Source: Agriotes lineatus (lineage: Eukaryota > Arthropoda > Insecta > Coleoptera > Elateridae). From it: a stretch of DNA of 64,000 nt. The stretch lies in assembly GCA_940337035.1 (NCBI GenBank), contig CALNHX010007652.1, forward strand, positions 1-64,000, read 5' to 3'. The translations under genes and the position numbers were made by a program. The notes under the pieces were generated by a model, which worked only from the letters and a program-made list of their open reading frames with translations, did no database searches and was not told the origin of the DNA. Below are positions 34,901 to 45,290 of the stretch, piece after piece. Position 1 is the first letter of the stretch; every line of letters starts with the position of its first letter.

Positions 34901-35145
34901 ATATTCCACGAGAAATATTAAAGGCTGCTTTATTTCCCATTTAATACTTAAAAGGTGCACGTCTTTACAAAGCAAAACTGGTTCTGATAGAGACCTTGCG
35001 GTTGACAGTTTGCTGAAATCTATCGATTGATTCAATTACATTTGATTGCTTTTGTTTCACATTTTAAAGACTTACCTAGTTTCTTCTCTGGCGAGTCTAA
35101 GAAGCAGTTACATTTAATTGTGCCACAAGTGAAGTTTTGCACTGG
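31991..35145 (-). CDS. Torso-like receptor tyrosine kinase, 3' eleven exons (partial)
   Basis: Exons in transcript order: 35145-35076, 35019-34862, 34706-34478, 34424-34348, 34077-33912, 33847-33666, 33618-33108, 32992-32791, 32739-32586, 32527-32175, 32120-31991. All ten introns are GT-AG and every phase matches, giving 743 residues. Order: a Cys-rich stretch, fibronectin-III-like repeats (about 30-330), a transmembrane helix (about 349-373), and a kinase domain with glycine loop LGEGAFG (435-441), Lys461, HRDLAARN (Asp595) and DFG (Asp613). An insert of about 50 residues (532-583) splits the kinase. A split kinase with a fibronectin-III ectodomain fits Torso, the receptor for Trunk and PTTH upstream of Ras-MAPK. 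Another split-kinase receptor is the alternative. The N-terminal exons with the signal peptide were not found; none is recognisable up to 37 kb. Confidence 0.8.
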
Positions 35146-35965
35146 CTGTAACAAAAGCAGTTTTAATATAAGGAACATAAATGCTTGCAACTTATAAATC
35201 AAATAGGAATTTCTTCCTTATTTTGATTTCTGTAACTATTTTATTCTGCCTTTAAATTACCTATCGCAATGGCTATATAGTATATACATACGTCATACAT
35301 ATACTATTTCTTATGGCATTAGTTTTCTGAATACCACCTTAAAATCACTAAATATTTAGTTATACTTGTATGGTCTGCAAGTCTGAAAGAAAGCAGAGAC
35401 TGCAAAGAACAATAATTGATTAAAAAGCAAGAAACAAAGCTTCTACAGTTCGTTGATCGATTTTCAGAAATACTCAATAACGTCCCTCACTCAGGCCACT
35501 TAGGGTTCATTGAAATTCGTAAAATGTATATAAAACAAACGCTACGCTAATTGACTTCCTCTCTTGCATTATGCAGACGTGGAGAATCCCACCGCCGGCA
35601 ATACTTACCAAGGCCAAAATATATAAATTCTGAACGGCATATTCCAAGGTGACTCTATGCGCACTCTAGTTTTGCATCTTTCTAAACCTTCTGCCCAACA
35701 GCGACTATTAAATTAAGACAAATGAAAATAACGTCCTAATCAGCCATCTCTTTTACACGACTTAAAACTGTACGCAGACTTAAAACACATAACTACAGAG
35801 CTACCAAACTAACAGAGCCACTTAGTACTCGTAGTCACATGCATAGCAGTAACGGCAAAAGAAAAATCAGCAACATGAAAAACACACAACTCAAAATTAA
35901 AATACAATAAACGTACAAGAACGACGAGGTTTTAATCAGAATGCAATTACAGAACAGGTCTATAC
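35146..35965. other. intron or upstream DNA of the kinase gene
   Basis: No exon with a signal peptide was found here. AT-rich, with no clear repeat structure. Confidence 0.35.
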
Positions 35966-35970
35966 CCGGA

Positions 35971-36373
35971 ACTTTCCTCGTAAGTGGAAGTTTTAAAAAC
36001 AGATTTGTTTTTAATATCGAAGCAAAACGAAAACAATTTAAATATTTTAAGGTTTCCACCCTATATATGTTGGGTCCAAATATGTATATTGTTTTAACTA
36101 ATAGTTCTTGAGTTATAGACAGATTTGTTTTAAGATGCTCACCCTGTCTATATTTGACCGAAAGTATATTCGGCTTCAAGCTAGTTAGACGTATATTTCG
36201 AATGCAAAATATCGTCTTGCTCCAACAAATACTTTTTGAGATATACCGTCGTCAGACGGACAGACAGATATACAGACGAACAGACAGAAAACCGGAATTG
36301 AGCACACATGTTTTTCGTTGCACGATTACAATTCTTCCTTCATGTTTTGGATGATAAAAGTAAAAAGAACTAA
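35971..36373 (-). mobile_element. 13-bp-TIR family, internally deleted copy
   Basis: Begins ACTTTCCTCGTAAG and later carries TCACCCTGTCTATATTTGAC, a (GACAGACAGATA) tract and the AAACATGTTTTTCGTTGC-like block. The central tRNA-like portion present in the other two copies is missing. Confidence 0.6.
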
Positions 36374-37959
36374 GCGGACTAAACGGAACAACTGCTATAA
36401 ATAGATTCGTACTTAATCATTCGAATCATCGACTAGTCAGAGGCAGAACTTACCATGTTAACATACTTATCAGAAGTACAACTTCCACACAGAGAAAAGC
36501 CACTACAACACTCAGCAGCAGTAGATATAGGAATGAGGAAAAGATTAAATAGACATTATATGCTTAGATCTCTCACAATTAGACCAACTCAAGAAATATT
36601 CCCATCCAAGATAAGAAAAAAAATATACATAATGAAATACAAAGAGACATTCCCATTTAAATTTATCAGTAGACACATACACAGACATAGCATGAAAGCA
36701 GATTACTGGAAAACTGAAACATTTCACAGTATACACATCAATCAATTCTCATACGATGGGAGTAGACCACAAAATATTGCATATCAAAGATTCTAACATA
36801 ATGGATGGATACTAAAGATGCAGTAGTTAAACAGAAGCAATCGAACCTATAACACATGTTTAAAAAATACACACAAAACCATGTTATTGCAAAGAAATAC
36901 AAATTACTTTACCTTCCACAATAATTGAAAACAATGCAGCCTAATCTATTACAACTGAAACATCACAGGCATCACCATACACAACACAAAGAGCTTAGTG
37001 AAGAAACACAAAGAGAAAATGTAAAAATACTTAGCAGTAACAAAATAAAACAAACATGTCATCACTCTTTAGTTAAAATAGTTCCGGGAACTATCTCAGA
37101 CATTATAATATAGAAATTGCTCAATAGCTGAAGATAATACACATCGAGAAAAATTATATTCAACTATAGAATGCGTCATAACTGATACATGTTCAGTAGT
37201 TAAAAGATTCCTTAATGAGCAATCGAACGGTATTGACTTTGGTTCGTCCCCTCAACGTTCTTCAATAAATCTTGTGAAAGTAAAAGGTAACTAGAAATAA
37301 GAATATCAATGATAAAATGTCTCCATATTGCTAAATGGCAGCTTAAAATATAGCGAATATTTCATAACTACGAAGATTTGCATATAATGCTGTAATTGAA
37401 CCTTAAGCTACAGACGGCAAGATTTGAAAATAAATACAAGAAACGCACAGATTGTACATAAAACAGCAAAGGAAGTGCGATCTAGAATTCTAGAAATAGG
37501 AAACGATAAGAATAAGAGAATTAGCTGCTATGTATATTTGCGACAACAGTTAGCATTAATGAAGGATCATTAGACTGTGGAAATAACGAAAATGATCAGG
37601 AACGGATGGCCAGGTTTAGAGGATGTGTTTGGGGGATCAAAATAGAAAAAAAATACCATGCAGATAAAAAGATTCAATTCTCAACCATCACGGAAATATT
37701 AGTTTATATTAATAGACATAGCATTTTCTATATTTTTCCCCACTTGGACGTGGAAAACATATGTTTTATTACCGTTAAGAGATCCATAGAATTGGCCACC
37801 AAGATCACAGGTCCTAAATCACCTCCAGTAGTATCTTTGGGGTGGACTACTTTTTGTAGTTTATGCAAGAAAAATACAATCCATACACGAGCTAACATAT
37901 GCATCAACGTATGGTGGTATTTTTTAAAATCCTACACATTAAATTGCTCTTTCCCAACT
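36374..37959. other. spacer, unexplained ORF 36455-36796
   Basis: A 113-codon open frame (36455-36796, plus) rich in His, Arg and Ile matches nothing I know and has no supporting splice or promoter signals. The rest is AT-rich without features. Confidence 0.3.
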
Positions 37960-37967
37960 ATCTATGA
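37960..37967. repeat. 8-bp target-site duplication, left
   Basis: ATCTATGA, identical to 40517-40524. It fits the nnnTAnnn preference reported for Buster-type hAT elements. Confidence 0.95.
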
Positions 37968-40516
37968 CAGTGGTCGCCAACCTCTTCAATGTGTTGAGCT
38001 ACTTGTTAATTTTGGAATAAACAGCGAGCTACCCACACGGAAGCCACGTAACGCAACGTAAATGAAATAATCCACAGTTAATTTATCATTATATGTATTT
38101 ATTTTACTATTTATTTAACTGGTAATACATAATACATAGGTACTAATAATAACTACATTCCTACCTACCAAACGAAGTTGTTTGAAAAATAAACACAAAC
38201 TTTTATCCAGCCACAACGGCATGTCACGTAAGATTTAAAAATAGTTAATAATAACAACAAAAAAGTAACGCACTATCATGAACATAAACATTGAAAAATA
38301 AAAAAGCACGTTCAATGAGAAGGCTGACACTCAGACTCATCGATATTTTTTTTAATGTTTGCAGTATAATTTGATACAGCCATTCGAATACAATTATCCA
38401 AATGTTCATCTGTAAGTCGATTGCGATATTTGTTCTTAATAAACTTCATATTGGAAAAAGAAGATTCACACAAATAGGTTGAACTGAATAATGCTTTCAC
38501 TTTCAAGGCAACACGGCATAGAACTGAATATTTGTCTTTACTTACAATAGGCCAGATACATTTGGTACTTGAGACTAACGATTTTAAGGCTAAATCATTT
38601 TGAAAATCAATTACTTCCGTTTCTGTTGCAGCGATGTCTTCGCCAAAGTTCTGCATAACACAAGTTGCAAACTGTTGGATATCAATTTCCATAAAGGGTG
38701 AAACAACAAACTGCGCTACTAAAGCCATTTCGTTGAAATCCTTAAAACGATTTTTGAAGTTATTCTTCAGGGTAGAAACTATTTCTACATGATATTTGCT
38801 GTCATAGGGTTCTAATGGATTTTGAGATATTTTTTCTGAAAGAATAGGAAAATGCTTGGCATCGCTGTTAATTAGGTTTTGTTCCCAAAACTCCAGCTTT
38901 TTGATAAATGCTTTTATATCAGAAATCATTTCTGCTAGTTCTTTGTCTCTCCCCTGAAGCTGCAAATTAAGTTCGTTTAATTTCTCGGTAATGTCCACGA
39001 GAAAACCAAAATATCTAAGCCAGATTGAATTTTCTAGTTCCGGAGTCGGTTCATCGCGTTTTTTGAAAAATTGAACTATGCCAGATAGGACATCATTAAA
39101 ACGTTTCAGCACCCGTCCTCTACTTAACCATCGGACTTCAGAGTGAAGGAGTAGGTCCCCGTATTGACAGTCAACTTCATCGGCCAAGGTTTTGAATAAT
39201 CTTCTTTGTAACGCTTGAGCTCTAATCTTGTTCACAATTTTTACCACCAGTTTCATAACGTTGTTTAGTTTCAGGAAATTTCCACATAATGCTTCCTGAT
39301 GGATAATGCAGTGGTAAGAGAGAAATTGCGGAAAAGTTTCATCTTTACGACATAACGCCACCAGACCCTTATCAAAACCCACCATAGCTGGAGCGCCATC
39401 GGTTGTCAAGCCTACCATTTTCCATATTGGAATTTTCTCGGAAGAAATAATATTTTTTAAATGAGAAAACAACTCCTGTCCAGTAGTGTGTCCTTTTAGT
39501 GGAATAAACTTCAAAAGATCTTCTTTAATCGTAAAATCACTAAAAACCATCCTGACGAACACGGCCATCTGGACAGTGTCAACGACATCTGTTGATTCAT
39601 CCAGTTGAAGTGAAAAATAAACACAGTTATCTAAGTCAGTTCTTAACTGTAAAAAAATATCATTGCTCATTACTTCTACACGTCTCATCACTGTATTAGC
39701 AGAAAGTTGCATAGATTTTATAGCTGAAACTATCTCGTCTTTGTTTCTAAAGTTGGCAAATAACGAGTCAGCAGCTTCTAAAAACGCCTGTTTTATCATT
39801 TCCCCGTCTTCATAAGGTTTCTTTTTTTGTGCAATTATCTGGGACACACGGTACGATGCTTCAGTTGCAGCCTTATTTTTGTCGATTGTTCTTAAAAATA
39901 TTGATTGTTGTCCAATTAACTGCTTTTTTAACTGTTTCAGTTTCTCCTTTCTGGCGGCAGAATGTAGTGGGAATGATTTTTCAAAATTAGAATGTACAGT
40001 TTTATGATGTCTCTCAATATTTCCTTTTTTAGCAACGGAGACCGAAGTATTACATAACAAACACACATTTTTATCTTTAACTTCTGTAAAAAAGCATTGT
40101 TCTTCCCATTCCGAATGAAAGTGGTATGTCTTTACCTTCTTACAACTGCTTGCCATAATATTATTTTTTGTTGTTCACTACTAACCCAACCGCTGGACGT
40201 TGGTTACGCGTTCAGTTTTAAACTAAGCGCAATGTCGCCGCGCCGTGCGTATTTATCCCGTTCAAAGCAATCCAGATCGTTCTCGAACACTAACGCACTG
40301 GTCCGGCTGGTCGGTTCTAGCCGATTCTAGCTTGATGGCGTCAGCGGCAGATCGCTCGCCGCAACGTTGCCGCTGTTTATGTTTAATATTATGACAATTA
40401 GATTTTTTTGTGGAATTTTAGGAAGCTTCTCTGATTTTGTATTTTCGTTGTGAGAGCTACCAGAATTGCCCCCGCGAGCTACCGGTAGCTCGCGATCGAC
40501 AGGTTGGCGACCACTG
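37968..40516 (-). mobile_element. complete hAT (Buster-type) DNA transposon
   Basis: 2549 bp bounded by perfect 16-bp inverted repeats (CAGTGGTCGCCAACCT at the left, AGGTTGGCGACCACTG at the right) and by an exact 8-bp target duplication. It encodes one uninterrupted transposase. A second, subterminal palindrome CGCGAGCTACCGGTAGCTCG lies at about 40472-40491. Intact ends, target duplication and reading frame together indicate a young insertion that may still be mobile. Confidence 0.96.
38312..40156 (-). CDS. hAT transposase (ZBED5/SCAND3-like), intact
   Basis: 614 residues from the ATG at 40156, single exon, filling the hAT element. An N-terminal zinc finger uses Cys32, Cys35, His50/51 and His55, likely for binding the terminal repeats. 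The RNase-H-like catalytic core shows Asp186 (in LDESTD), Asp253 (in TTDGAPAM) and Glu564 (in CESSFS), the hAT DDE set. The C-terminal dimerisation region (about 555-598, ending NRLTDEHLDNCIRMA) is complete. Its length is in the range for this family, vertebrate relatives of which are domesticated genes. Nothing essential appears missing, so the product is predicted to be active, cutting and pasting its own element and non-autonomous relatives with the same ends. Confidence 0.95.
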   Translation of the reverse strand: MASSCKKVKTYHFHSEWEEQCFFTEVKDKNVCLLCNTSVSVAKKGNIERHHKTVHSNFEKSFPLHSAARKEKLKQLKKQLIGQQSIFLRTIDKNKAATEASYRVSQIIAQKKKPYEDGEMIKQAFLEAADSLFANFRNKDEIVSAIKSMQLSANTVMRRVEVMSNDIFLQLRTDLDNCVYFSLQLDESTDVVDTVQMAVFVRMVFSDFTIKEDLLKFIPLKGHTTGQELFSHLKNIISSEKIPIWKMVGLTTDGAPAMVGFDKGLVALCRKDETFPQFLSYHCIIHQEALCGNFLKLNNVMKLVVKIVNKIRAQALQRRLFKTLADEVDCQYGDLLLHSEVRWLSRGRVLKRFNDVLSGIVQFFKKRDEPTPELENSIWLRYFGFLVDITEKLNELNLQLQGRDKELAEMISDIKAFIKKLEFWEQNLINSDAKHFPILSEKISQNPLEPYDSKYHVEIVSTLKNNFKNRFKDFNEMALVAQFVVSPFMEIDIQQFATCVMQNFGEDIAATETEVIDFQNDLALKSLVSSTKCIWPIVSKDKYSVLCRVALKVKALFSSTYLCESSFSNMKFIKNKYRNRLTDEHLDNCIRMAVSNYTANIKKNIDESECQPSH

Positions 40517-40524
40517 ATCTATGA
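40517..40524. repeat. 8-bp target-site duplication, right
   Basis: ATCTATGA, the partner of 37960-37967. Confidence 0.95.
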
Positions 40525-41308
40525 CATGAATTACATTAGCAAATAAACTGATGGATTGCGTTTAGTCTACCTTTTTAACTGAAATTAAATAAATATTCAA
40601 CTATGCTCAATAATGTCTTACGAAAACAAAACACTGATCCAGGAATTGTCTAGTGGCGTAGCAAAGTTTTAGCAGTTAGCTCTTGAGCAGGATTGGGTGG
40701 CTTGTCCAAGAACGCCACACTATCGAAACAGTTCAAACCAGAAGACCTACAGCTGTTGATGTAAATCCCTAAGTCACATAACACTTTGTAGTGATGCCAT
40801 TTTAACCTAAGGTTTTATTTTGTTGTAATTGTAGTGAGTCTGCAGTCGATTATATTTTTTATTTCAATGTTTACTAGTTGTAAATATAAAATTGTTTGTA
40901 CATGTACACAGTCTTATTGGCAATATGGTATTCAAGTAAACTAAATAGATAGTAATTTGTTGTTCAATTTTCAAAGCAATTGCCTACACGAGCACACGTC
41001 TGTCAACTGTAAATGAGAATCGTGCGAAAACGGAGTACGGGGGCTAAAATCAAAAAGCACGCAAGACTCGATTATATTAGGAACCAAGAAATGAACAGAA
41101 AGTCATTATCGCGCACAAGGCCGTTGCGTAACTGATTGCGACCTAAATAATAGAATCTGGCAACCACTATAAAAGTGCTAAAAAGTCTTCAATACAACCA
41201 ATTCGCGGTAAACAAAGCAATACCATAAGTATAGCTACAGCCGATTTATTCTTCAAGGATTTGCTTAGAATAGTACTGCAAACCGTGAGTAAGACACTAC
41301 GATAAGTG
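40525..41308. other. spacer, no gene
   Basis: AT-rich. Nothing supported. Confidence 0.35.
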
Positions 41309-41463
41309 TCCCGGGTGGTGTAGCTTGATGCGGATGTCATAATAACACCATGACAGTCTTTAGTGGGGTTGGAAGTCCCCATAGAATGTACAGTGACGCC
41401 TATAATAGGCCTAACGGCTGTTGGCTGAGTACCAATATAAAATAAGAATAAAAATAAAAATAA
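41309..41463 (+). mobile_element. 5S-derived SINE, copy lacking the 5S portion
   Basis: Starts CCCGGGTGGTGTAGCTTGA like the copy at 27711, then jumps directly to the body (GTCATAATAACACCATGACA...GGCCTAACGGCTGTTGGCTG) and an AAAAT tail. The 5S-like internal promoter (about 110 bp) is absent, so this copy should not be transcribed from it. Confidence 0.8.
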
Positions 41464-42689
41464 GGATTCAGCATTTACAGAGATAATATTTCCCAAGTTC
41501 TGCGTCGCCACGTATTATAAATCGCTCGACACGAGTCGGAATCGTGAAGGACGTACCTGGCATGTACAAGCTGTAGGCGGCTACCATGAAGAAGCCACAA
41601 GACGTGCTGATCCTAAGTTCTGTGGCAAAGCTGCTTCAAAAACTGCAAGACTGACATCTGCGGGATTTTGACGGTGTGAAATCGAAAGAGAAAAAGACCG
41701 GAGAGTGGTATTTTGCCAGCGTAGCTGGACGGCACACCCAAACTGCTTACATATTCTTTTTCTATATGTTTCTCGTGATGGACTTAGTGTCCAAAGAGGA
41801 AAATACATACACTAAACGGGGTGGTAAGAAGCCTAATTTATCGCTAACATCGTCAGGTGATAGTAGATTAATCTATCGGAGAGTGGTAAACGGCCAGCTG
41901 TAAGTTTGCTTCTGGAATATTTCTGAATCCTAGCATTACTAGATGAATTTCAGTGGCGGCATGTACAGCACATTACTGCTGTTCGAAAAATCTTAAGATA
42001 TAGGACGATTTTAAATTGCACACCAGAAGCATTTATTATGCAATCTCCCCAAGATGGTTACACGAAGCCGTTCCTCTGTACAGAAAATATTTTCCAAAAT
42101 TCATTAAAATTTCCCTCGCCTCAAGAATTGTGAAAATCGCACAGAAATAAACCAGAGAGGTTAGGCAACCAAACATATATCAACAAAAAGTAGCAACTTC
42201 ATCCTCGCTATACCAAAAAATTAAAATAGCTTCATAAATAACTTAAATGAGTAACAATTGGATTGATAGCTGACGGAACAGTGAAATTGGTTCAGCGGTC
42301 AACAAAAACCTTAATCAGGTAGTTTAGTTACTTAACCAATGTAAACTCGGTATTATCAATACCCCCCTCCCCCCGTTATTTACAACAAAAACAAAAAACG
42401 TAGAAAGAGCTTGAAAGAACAATGTAAATTATTGCATTTATCTTTAAAGATTTAAAACCAATGAATAAATAGGCTGCAAACAGAACAAATACACTAAAAA
42501 TGTAACGGCACTAGCTGAAAAACCTTAATCTAAAGCTGTATTACATGCAACTAAAATGAGAAAGAGTAAAAGACAGAGAAGAGTAAGCGAGGGGACAAAG
42601 AAAGAAATTCTAGAAACGGCGAAAGCAGGAACCTGCACAGAGGTGGACGATTTCTTTATAAAATCGCAAATGGCGAATATTTAAAGGCG
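41464..42689. other. unrecognised stretch, open frame 41461-41668
   Basis: A plus-strand frame without a start is open from about 41461 to the stop at 41666-41668. A shifted frame continues to about 41900. This may be a decayed coding region, but I recognise no family. The remainder is AT-rich. Confidence 0.25.
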
Positions 42690-43345
42690 AAAAGTAAAAA
42701 TGTCAAATAGTTTCGAAAACCATAAACTACACATTTTCCCATTTCCGTTGGAACATTTTTCTCAGATAAATATAATCAGTATTCATATGTTTTCAAAATT
42801 CCTAATTGTATCTCTTCTTCTTTTTCCTATAGTTTTTCGCAGGTATTTTATTTCGGCTGCTGTTATTCTTGATCTATGTATGTCCAGCATCGCCCACGTC
42901 TCCGATCCATAGAGTAATGTGGAAACATATGTTGTATTATAAAGGTACATCTTTGCTTTGGTACTTAGTTCTTCTTTTTCTATTATGGTGTTGTTTGTTT
43001 GGTAATACCGTCTGTTTCCTTTACTTATTCAATTTTTTATTTCTTCTTCTATTCGTCCATTTTTATTTATTATTGTTCCAAGACATTCACACTTTTTCAC
43101 GTATTCTAGTTGTTTTCCTACTATGGTGATTGGTAAACCTACTTCTTTATCTTCTCTTTTGACATATGGTATTTTGCTTTTATTAATGTTTATTTTTATT
43201 CCATTTTCTTCTATGTTGTTTTTCCATATATAGAGATTGTGTTGTAGCTGGTCTGTGTTTCCTGCCATTATCACAATGTAATCCATACATATAATAGGCT
43301 TGTCTGGGACGCTGTTTTGTGTCCGGGACGCTGTTTCAGCAGCCA
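42690..43345 (-). pseudogene. non-LTR reverse transcriptase, 3' half (decayed)
   Basis: On the minus strand, 43290-43030 reads the polymerase active-site block (usually Ala-Asp-Asp; here Met-Asp-Tyr) followed by a long helix and LGTIIN. Positions 42960-42700 continue in shifted frames with the post-polymerase region. The upstream edge is cut by a dispersed repeat at about 43293. Confidence 0.7.
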
Positions 43346-43560
43346 AACCGTAAGAGATAGAGAAAAAAGTTATTAAAGTTATATGTTTGGAATGATCATG
43401 TCAGGTCAGGAACCGAATTTCAGTCACGTGACACTTCCGGTTTTCGAGAAATCACGTTATTTCCGTCCGTCCGGGACGCTAGTCCGTCCGGGACGCTGTT
43501 CTGTTTGAAAAACGGTCTTTTTTGTTTTATTAAATGAGACATTTGTCTCACTGGTTGCTA
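43293..43560. repeat. dispersed repeat with GTCCGGGACGCT motifs, copy 1
   Basis: Shares long segments with 62960-63320: GTCCGGGACGCTGTT motifs, AACCGTAAGAGATAGAGAAA, a GAACCGAATTTCAGTC segment and AAACGGTCTTTTTTGTTTTA, in the same order. The GGGACGCT motif recurs several times within each copy. Confidence 0.8.
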
Positions 43561-43964
43561 GTTTCCATATATTAAGTCTTGTGTCATTATAGTATTCAGG
43601 TTGCAATATTCTAGTCTTGCTCTTCTAATTTCATTTTTGCAGATTTTAATTATGCTATTCATATACGCTACAAAGAGAAGTGGGCCAGGCTGTCACCTTG
43701 TTTCACCCCCTTATCTAACTATATTCTTGTGACTTTTGCTCATTGAGCGTTACTACTCTCACTGTGTTTTTATACATACTTTTAATTACAAACGGGGCTC
43801 TGGCCACCCAGCATAGGGGGGTATAATTTGATACCAGTTGTTCCAAAATAACGGAGTCCTTATAGCTGGGCCAATCACCCGCAAAAGGTAAGAAGATTCA
43901 GATAAACAATGATTGCCTCGGACACGAACGGATAGAAAGAAGACGACAGGAGAAAAATGAATCA

Positions 43965-45290
43965 CGATTCTAGTCGTGGAATGTAACTTCCCTTACAGGA
44001 AAAGAAGTAAACATAGCGGAAGAGATGGACAAATATAAGGCACACATTTTAGGAATAGCAGAAGCCAAAGTGAAAGGAAATGGAATCAAAGTATTGGACA
44101 AGGGATACACACTCAGGTATGCAGGAACTCCGGTAGAACGCAGAACAACAGAAGGAGTAGGTATAATAATGAACAATAAACTGGAAACAAAAGTGATCAA
44201 CTGCAAAGCAATAAAGTCCAGAATAATTGCGGTTAACTTAGAACTGCAGGAAAAAGTGGGAGCGATGAAAATATACGCCCCAACGAAAAACGCCACTATA
44301 TTGACAAGGATAAGTTCTATGATAAATTGCAAAATAAGAACCGTTATATTTTAATAATGGGGGGGCTGGAACGCACATATATGTAACAATAAGAAAACAT
44401 GATATAGCAATAAGGCAATTTTGTTTAGAAAGAGACCAAAACAAAAATAAAACGAGATGGTGGAGTAAAGAGGCAAAAACAAAAATTAAAGAGAAAAAAG
44501 AAGCACGTGGCAGATTTAAAACGACAAACACACAAGAAGATAAAGTAAACTATAAACAAACGCGGAAGGAGGCAAAGGAAACCGTAAAACAAGCTAAGCG
44601 TACATCTTGGGAGGAGTTCGGCAGAAAAATGAAGGAGAACTATATAGAGAACCAAAAGCAGTTTTGGACTGTAATAAAAAGACTGAAGGACAACCAAACA
44701 AAACGATACGATACATTCTAATTCAAAGAGAAGAGCTTGAAACAACAACAGGGGTCATAGAAGCCTCGCGAAATTACTACAGAAACAATCTAAAAAAAAG
44801 AAAGGACCAAGAACAATAAATAGAAGCAGAAAGGCTCGAACAAGTAAATGACACGAAACGAAAAACCTCAGGGGAAGACGATATAGAAACTGAACTAATC
44901 AAGAATGGAGGGGGAAGTAATATACAAGTGACTAACAATCTGCATAAAAAACCGAACAAATTTCTTAGAACTGGTAAAAAACATCATAATTCCCATATAT
45001 AAGAAGGGCGAAACAAGAAATTGCGATTACCGAGCAAGATGCATATCTTTCGTAGTATTAAAAAATGTACTCTAAAATCGTAGAAAAGAGACTACCAAAT
45101 GAAATTGAAGGCAAACTGAAAAACGAATATGCTGTATTTCGCCCAGGAAAACAAACCTGGCTTTTTTGGACCTTAAAGCAGCGTTCGATGACGTACCAAG
45201 ATACCATACCACGTATGGAGGGCACTGGAAAAACTGCAAACAAGTTCAAATATTCTAAGTGTAATTATATCCCATCTTTGAGAGCATAAT
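43965..45290 (+). pseudogene. non-LTR retrotransposon: endonuclease plus start of reverse transcriptase
   Basis: Positions 43975-44350 read an APE-type endonuclease (WNVTSL start, IAEAK catalytic region, IYAPT block), then run out where the GDxNA block should be. Positions 44455-44715 read the basic linker (WWSKEAK...). Positions 45000-45240 read the first reverse-transcriptase blocks, with an internal deletion joining FRPGKQT to LAFLDLKAAFDDVP in another frame. Several deletions and frameshifts make it dead. The clade is not certain. Confidence 0.78.

Noticed and set aside
37606..38061. 151-codon plus-strand frame running into the hAT element
   Set aside because: It crosses the transposon boundary, so it cannot predate the insertion as one gene, and has no recognisable domain.
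43970..44960. Minus-strand frames opposite the LINE at 44-45 kb
   Set aside because: Antisense shadows of the endonuclease, linker and reverse-transcriptase coding strand.
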